Below the pieces are notes generated by a model that made no database searches, was not told where the DNA came from, and worked only from the letters and a program-made list of their open reading frames with translations. Of a stretch of 22,470 bases of DNA, positions 17,812 through 22,470 are shown in pieces. The stretch is from NCBI GenBank assembly GCA_037178675.1, contig JAYMGJ010000774.1, positions 1 through 22,470 of the forward strand. The letters are read 5' to 3'. Position 1 is the first letter of the stretch, and each line of letters starts with the position of its first letter. This DNA comes from Scleroderma bovista (lineage: Eukaryota; Basidiomycota; Agaricomycetes; Boletales; Sclerodermataceae). The position numbers and the translations under genes were made by a program.

Positions 17812-19077
17812 ATGCCTTGCCGCCCGCCAGCACGTCCGTTTGGCCACAGAGTCTATGTCTGTGGTGTTGACGGCTGCACCAAGACATGTTCGACTTGAGG
17901 TGGTATGAAACAGCATATGCAAAAGCGGCACCTCAACCGCAGGATTCGTCCACAGCTGTTCAACCCCACTGAAACAGAGGAAGCCTATCAAGATTACGAC
18001 TTCGCTGATGGTGTGGATCTGCCTGGGCCACATGAAGATAACGCAGGTGCAGGGCAAATTCTTCGAGAGCAGAAAGTGAGCTATCACCCCATCCTTGATG
18101 GTACATCCATTTCCATCAATACATCCCATAAAAGCGCTGACCATCACTGCATAGGAACTCCATGCGATCACGCCAGGCATTATCTGCCACCTGGTTCCCC
18201 ACCCCCTCCAAAGCTGAGTCCCCTTCCTGATGACTATAGTCCCTATGAGAGTAGGGCCGCCTTCCAACTTGCTGAATTCCTGTACAAGCGCGAACAGATG
18301 TCCACCGCCAAGATTGATGAATTACTAGCTATCACGGCTTTGATATACGACAGGGATCCACCATTCCATTCACACAAGCACATGTACAATACAATAGACA
18401 CTACAACCCATGGGGATTCCCCTTGGCAGTCATTCTCTGTGACATATTTGGGTGCCATACCTGATGACCCTCCCCCTTGGATGTCCGCCGAGTACGATGT
18501 ATGGTACCATGATCCAAAGGTCGTGCTTGAGCATCAACTCGCCAACCCTGATTTCAAAGGTGAAATTGACTATGCTGCGAAAGTCGTCGTTGATGAAGTT
18601 GGACACTGGGAAGTATGTGACCTGATGTCTGGCCAGTGGGCGTTTGAACAGTCTGTAAGTAATCTGTTTCGAATTGCCATTCATGTGTCTGATATCGATG
18701 CTGCTGGTCTCAGGACACCATTGCGAAAGATGCCAACACACATGGTGCAATGTTTGTGCTGGTGGTTCTCAGCAGTGACAAGACTACAGTGTCAGTGGCG
18801 ACGGGGCATACAGAATACTACCCCCTGTACATCTCACTTGGGAACATACACAACAATGTCCGCCGGGCGCACCGTGATGCCGTGACAATCCTTGCATTTC
18901 TTGCGATTCCCAAGAGTAAGTATGTTGGGTGATATACTACTTTGTTCATTCTGTACTCATTTGTATGAATACAGCTGATGAGGCGCACAAGAATGACCCT
19001 GCATTCCGCCGTTTTCGCCGCCAACTCTTTCATAGCTCAATCGCAGCTGTGTTGGAGTCACTGAAGCCACACATGAC
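17812..19077 (+). pseudogene. Plavaka-type transposase, interrupted and with a stop
   Basis: The model is 17812-18654, 18714-18915, 18975-19077, then cut by an LTR. Both introns are 59 bp with GTAAGT donors. An N-terminal C2H2-like finger (VCGVDGCTKTC and GGMKQHMQKRH) is followed by a Pro-rich linker. Then comes the transposase part: RAAFQLAEFLYKREQMSTAK, IDELLAI, GDSPWQSFSVTYLG, PPWMSAEYDVWYHDPKVVLE, MFVLVVLSSDKTTVSVATGH, YYPLYISLGNIHNNVRRAHR, FRRFRRQLFHSS. This is the conserved signature of Plavaka (CACTA-related) transposases, and the Asp of SSDKTTVS is probably the first catalytic residue. Two lesions are seen: TGA at 17896-17898 inside the zinc finger (codon 29; CGA would restore Arg), and insertion of the Gypsy LTR after 19077. 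The rest of the protein, including the later catalytic residues, would lie beyond the insertion, outside the window. Confidence 0.85.
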
Positions 19078-19700
19078 TGTCAAGACCGGTTCTTCACCGA
19101 TCTGATCTCTACGAGGGGTCAGGGGGTCAGGGGTTGGTCTAGCGGTAAGACCGAGATGCTATGTAGCGTAGTCGCGCTTCCCGAATGATAGGAAGGCCGA
19201 CCGAGGGTCTGACGGAGAGTCCGAGGGTAAACGGTCTATGACCGAGTGCTTGCACGAGACAGAGACGGAGAGTGCAAAGGGAGAACAGATGAGAAGTATC
19301 TTATTTGATATTCGAACTGAACTACAACAGACCGAGTATCTAGGTATTTATACTGAGTGGAACGGATGAGGTGATGTACGGGAAGTCGGGATTACCGACG
19401 AATGACGAGCGCAGTCGCGCTGTGCGCTGAGTAAGTACGGTAAGTGCGATAACCGGATTACTGATAGGTATCATATTAGTAATGCAACGGGACGGGAACA
19501 TATAGTAACCGGAAACAAGAAAGGAAACATATTAGGTAATTGTACAGGGAGACAGAACGGACAACACGCTCACCGATCGGTGGCGATACAGGACAGATAG
19601 AGAGAAACGGAAAAGGGAGTACATACAATAAACGGACAGTGAACGTGTGGACGCGATCGGACAATAGGGTACAGGGTGATCGGATGTCACAGTCGTGACA
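19078..19700 (-). mobile_element. 3' LTR of the Gypsy element (623 bp)
   Basis: In element orientation it begins TGTCACGACTG at 19700 and ends GGTCTTGACA at 19078, giving TG...CA ends with TGTCA/TGACA inversion. TATAAATA on the minus strand (19352-19345) is a core promoter in the right direction. The left junction falls in an exon of the Plavaka transposase, which fixes the boundary well. Confidence 0.8.
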
Positions 19701-19714
19701 GTATCCCCCTCTTA
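19701..19714 (-). other. Polypurine tract
   Basis: On the minus strand TAAGAGGGGGATAC directly precedes the LTR start TGTCACG. A purine run at this place is the primer for plus-strand DNA synthesis in LTR retrotransposons and confirms the orientation. Confidence 0.75.
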
Positions 19715-19796
19715 GGGCCGAGCCCACGAGGCTGCAATGCGTATTCCACACCGAGTGTGTGCGGCCATTGTCTGGGTTTGAAAATCGGTTAGGGCG

Positions 19797-19804
19797 TATA
19801 TAAG
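19797..19804 (+). promoter_or_regulatory. TATA box of the opposite-strand gene in the Gypsy element
   Basis: TATATAAG lies 62 bp before the ATG at 19866, with a pyrimidine-rich leader (CCTCTTCTTTC) between. It points against the retrotransposon's own transcription, so the gene appears to have its own promoter beside the LTR rather than relying on the LTR. Confidence 0.65.
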
Positions 19805-19865
19805 ACTGGCCTTTGGTGACGGTAGCCCAACAAATCCTCTTCTTTCATATCTTACTTGATTAACC

Positions 19866-20933
19866 ATGTCCGCTGGCAACAACAACACCGATTGGACGCA
19901 CGCCGCTTCGCCCGAGTTGGAAGGGAAACCGACCGACTCGATACAAGTCCAGATTGCGAAGTTCGACGAGCAATCGTGGAGACGTCGGGAGCGATTGATG
20001 AAACAGGCGGCCGAGCAAGAGGCAAAGAGGTTGGCAGAAGAGGTTGCGAAGAAGAAGGCTGAGGAGGAGGCGAGGAGAGTCGCCGAGGAGAAGTGGAAGG
20101 CCGAGGAGCAGGCGAAGAAGGTCGCCGAGGCGAAAGCGCGGGCCGACTTTGAGGCAAGGCGCAAGGCCGAGGCGGAGGTGAGGGCGAAGGAGAAGGCCGC
20201 GTCGCTGGCGGCTGGGGAGGAGATGCGGGCGCGATTGGGGGGAAAGCCCAAGGTGCGTGGTCGATTAATAATTTTATTTGATTTCACTGACTTATTATTT
20301 GGTTAGCCTCGCCAAGTCACTGCTCGTTCCAACACGGGCATTATGGGGTTCAAGCCCCCTTGTGACCGATGCAGGCGGAGCGGCGACAGCGGTGGGTGCG
20401 AGCTGGCCGACGGAGCGCGCACACCGACGTGCGGTCGGTGTCAATGATCTAAGGTAAAGTGTACCTTCAACGTGTCAACGTCGGCGTTGGAACGGTCGGC
20501 GAGCGGAGAGAAGAGAAAACAGAGCAAGAAGGTGGCGGAAGTGAACACATCGCCGAGAGGAGGGGAAAAGAGGAAGCGGACGAGGAAGACAGTCGCCGAT
20601 GCCGCAAGTACCGAGGAGATAGAGGCGGCGATGGGGGGGTTCTCGGTGGCTGGGCCATCGAGTCGCCCGGACCCAGTCGCGCTGGTCCTAGACCGCCGAC
20701 TCGGGGACATCGTGGTGGCGATCGACCGCAACACCAGAGAGCTGGTGAAGCTCGGTCGAAAGGTGGAAGGGATCGCCTGGGAAACGAAGAGGGTCGCAGA
20801 TGCGAGGGACCCGAAGGGCAAGGGCAAGGGCAAGGCGAAGCCCGAGGAGAGTGAGGAGCAGGAGGAGTCGGATGAGACGGACGGGGAAGGCGAAGAGTCG
20901 GGAGACAAAGACGGAGAGGGCGAGTCCGAGTAG
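19866..20933 (+). pseudogene. Spliced antisense gene: coiled coil plus Zn-cluster-like motif
   Basis: The model is join(19866-20252, 20307-20933), 336 codons plus an internal stop. The 54 bp intron is phase 0 with donor GTGCGT, branch point CACTGAC and acceptor TTAG. Residues about 40-125 are a continuous Ala/Glu/Lys/Arg heptad-type helix (EQEAKRLAEEVAKKKAEEEA), surely a coiled coil. Six cysteines follow at 148, 151, 160, 171, 174 and 181 (PPCDRCRRSGDSGGCE, PTCGRC, SKVKCTF), spaced C-x2-C-x8-C-x10-C-x2-C-x6-C. That is close to the fungal Zn(II)2Cys6 DNA-binding cluster, whose first loop is normally x6. The C-terminus is basic (SGEKRKQSKK) and then strongly acidic (EESEEQEESDETDGEGEESG). Codon 176, between cysteines 5 and 6, is TGA (20445-20447); CGA there would give Arg. 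It lies tail to tail with pol, 92 bp apart. The role is unknown; DNA binding is inference. Confidence 0.7.
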
Positions 20934-21025
20934 TTGGACTGTACATGTAATTGTATTTAGTTTTCTTTTTTCTTTTACTTTGTTTTGTACACTTTGAATA
21001 GACTTTGTTCGGTGACTTGAACGAC

Positions 21026-22470
21026 TTAGCGTGAGAGGCTTTCTAAGGGGCCTGGCTTAGTCGGGTAGGCTTTGTGGTAGTCGGCCACAAGTTCTGATGC
21101 GTGTCCGAGCTCGGTCGCGATCAACCAAGATGTTTCCTCGTCAGTACCTTCGTAACCAGCCCATCTAACTAGGTAGAGGAGTGGGCATTGGCGTCGACGT
21201 CGGTCGAACTTTGAATTGAGGATCTCGGTGATCTCGAACTCGGGTTCGCCGTCGACTTCGATGGGAGGTGGTGGAGGTTGTGACCGATTTGGTATTGTAT
21301 TCGGTGTCGCTGGTTCGAGCTGTGAGATGTGGAAGACGGGATGGACAGCATGCATAGAGTTGGGGAGACGGATTGTGAATGATAAAGTGCCGACTTGGGT
21401 GATGATTGGATAGGGGCCAAGATTCTTCTCGGAGAGTTTCTTTGATGGTCGGGTAGACCTAAAGTACTTGGCTTTGACGAATACTTGATCACCGACTTTG
21501 AAATCGGGTGCGGGTGATCTTCTGGCGTCAGCAGGGCCTTGGTACCTTTTCTGGGCAGCAGCCATTTCTTCACATAGGTACTCATGCAATGATTCTAAGT
21601 CAATTGCGTATTCCCTTGCCCGAGCCGATGAGAGATCGCGCTCGGGGTGCACAGCGAGGTTCGGGTGGTATCCTTTGTTCGCGAAGAACGGTGATACACC
21701 AGTCGTAGTGCTAGGGGCATTGTTGTAGGCGAACTCGGCGAGAGGTAGTAGGTCCGACCAATTGTCCTGCTGGTAATTGCAGTACATCCTGAGGTATTGC
21801 TCAAGTGTTTGATTAGCTCGCTCGGTCTGTCCGTCACCTTCTGGGTGATAGCCCGAAGTGAAATGTAATTTCATATCTAAGGCCTTACTGAGTGAACGGA
21901 AGAAATGGGAGACGAACTCTGAGCCTCGGTCAGACGTTACATGCGCGGGGACGCCGTGCTTAGTGAAGACATGGAGTAGGAAGAGCTGTGCGAGCTCGGG
22001 GGAGGTTATTGTGTCGTGAGTCGGGATGAATATGGCTTGCTTTGATAGTCGGTCAATGACTACCAATATGGCTGTGAAGCCGGATGAGGATGGGAGTTGC
22101 TCAATGAAATCCATCGAGATGGAATTCCATGGTCGGTCGGGGACCGGTAATTGCTTGAGCATCCCATAGGGTCGGTGACGTGGCGTCTTAGCTCAGGCGC
22201 AGGCCGTGCAGGACTTAACGTAGTCCTTTACGTAGGTACGAATGCCTGGCCATGTGTATTCGTGACGAATAAGCTCTAGAGTGCGGTTCTGACCGAAGTG
22301 TCCCGATAGGGGATGGTCATGCTTGTATCTGAGAACACGAAGACGTAGGTCATCGGCCTCGGGGACGTACATGCAACCATTGAGACGTAGATAGCCAGTC
22401 TCATCGGTCGACCATCGGGGATTCGAGGTGTCCGAGAGGTGGGCTTTAGCGATGGGATTGGTCGGGGGTT
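21026..22470 (-). pseudogene. Gypsy pol: integrase and chromodomain, partial, one stop
   Basis: The frame enters from the right edge. A zinc-binding HHCC-type region comes first (HDHPLSGHFGQNRTLELIRH, then KSCTACA), followed by TGA at 22195-22193 where CGA (Arg) is expected, and then an uninterrupted 378-codon frame from MLKQLPVPDR. The catalytic core holds DFIE (D18), VTSDRGSEF (D78) and HPEGDGQTER (E114, numbering from that Met), the D,D-35-E set of retroviral-type integrases. SPFFANKGYHP and GDQVFVKAKYFRSTRPSKKL mark the C-terminal part, and VHPVFHISQLEPA the usual pre-chromodomain motif. A chromodomain closes it at about 312-368 (EITEILNSKFD, YLVRWAGYEGTDEETSW), which in this class directs insertion to heterochromatin. 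Apart from the one stop it looks young. Protease, reverse transcriptase and RNase H are outside the window. Confidence 0.85.

Larger units (their letters stand above)
19078..22470 (-). mobile_element. Ty3/Gypsy retrotransposon, 3' part, nested in Plavaka
   Basis: Reading leftwards from the right edge, the order is integrase with chromodomain (to 21026), a tail-to-tail opposite-strand gene (20933-19866), polypurine tract (19714-19701) and 3' LTR (19700-19078). The integrase-plus-chromodomain order places it among chromoviral Gypsy elements. Reverse transcriptase, gag and the 5' LTR lie off the window. ATGAC at 19073-19077 next to the LTR is the candidate target-site duplication; its partner cannot be checked here. 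Confidence 0.85.

Noticed and set aside
17242..18267. 341-codon minus-strand ORF as one gene
   Set aside because: Its upper half is antisense to the Plavaka transposase, and the real start is the ATG at 17643. Only 17280-17643 is exon 1 of the seven-exon gene.
19131..19240. tRNA-like GGTTGGTCTAGCGGTAAGAC at the LTR edge
   Set aside because: There is an A-box-like word but no matching B box or foldable tRNA; it lies wholly within the LTR.
19712..20287. 191-codon and 101-codon minus-strand ORFs
   Set aside because: They are antisense shadows of the Ala/Glu/Lys-rich coiled-coil exon; repetitive codons keep several frames open.
20441..20946. Ser/Pro-rich minus-strand ORFs of 155 and 159 codons
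   Set aside because: They are shadows of the acidic, Arg-rich exon 2 of the antisense gene.

Overview
The window looks like chromosomal DNA of a filamentous basidiomycete (Agaricomycete). Genes are split by many 47-87 bp introns with GTRNGT donors, CTNAC-type branch points and YAG acceptors, and the mobile-element families are typical of that group. A Rhizoctonia/Ceratobasidium-like source is my guess from general resemblance, not from any search.

Layout. (1) 1-2190 is low-complexity satellite DNA: a higher-order array with a 159 bp period, then a short-motif array that inverts its orientation near 1550. (2) 2190-5070 is repeat and decayed DNA: an LTR-like block at 3067-3643, a three-copy imperfect direct repeat at 3887-4343, and a wrecked copy of the mRNA 3'-end processing factor Rna14/CstF77. 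(3) 5335-6400 is a nearly perfect palindrome with 518 bp arms, each carrying a tRNA-like Pol III unit facing outward. (4) 7298-13400 is the main genic part: a single-pass membrane protein with an SH3-like domain (+), then two tandem paralogous five-exon genes (-) for predicted secreted proteins of 551 and 567 aa. Their identical exon phases, including a 15-nt microexon, could be reconstructed in both copies. (5) 13800-19077 is a DNA-transposon neighbourhood: a broken DUF6532-like gene, a subterminal-type TGTCTG repeat cluster, an intact seven-exon 629-aa gene (-), and, head to head with it, a Plavaka-type transposase (+). (6) The transposase is cut at 19078 by a minus-strand Ty3/Gypsy element running off the right edge. 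Its 3' LTR, polypurine tract and integrase with chromodomain are visible. Between pol and the LTR lies a spliced gene on the opposite strand, with its own TATA box, coding for a coiled coil plus a six-cysteine Zn-cluster-like motif.

Common theme. Three transposon genes each carry a TGA stop that would be CGA (Arg) after reversing one C-to-T change at a CpG. Six of the seven differences between the palindrome arms are also CpG transitions. This fits methylation-dependent deamination (RIP-like defence) acting on repeats while the single-copy genes stay open. Nesting order: the Gypsy element inserted into an existing Plavaka transposase gene. Exon models were built by eye from splice signals, frame and agreement between paralogues; no expression data or database search was available.
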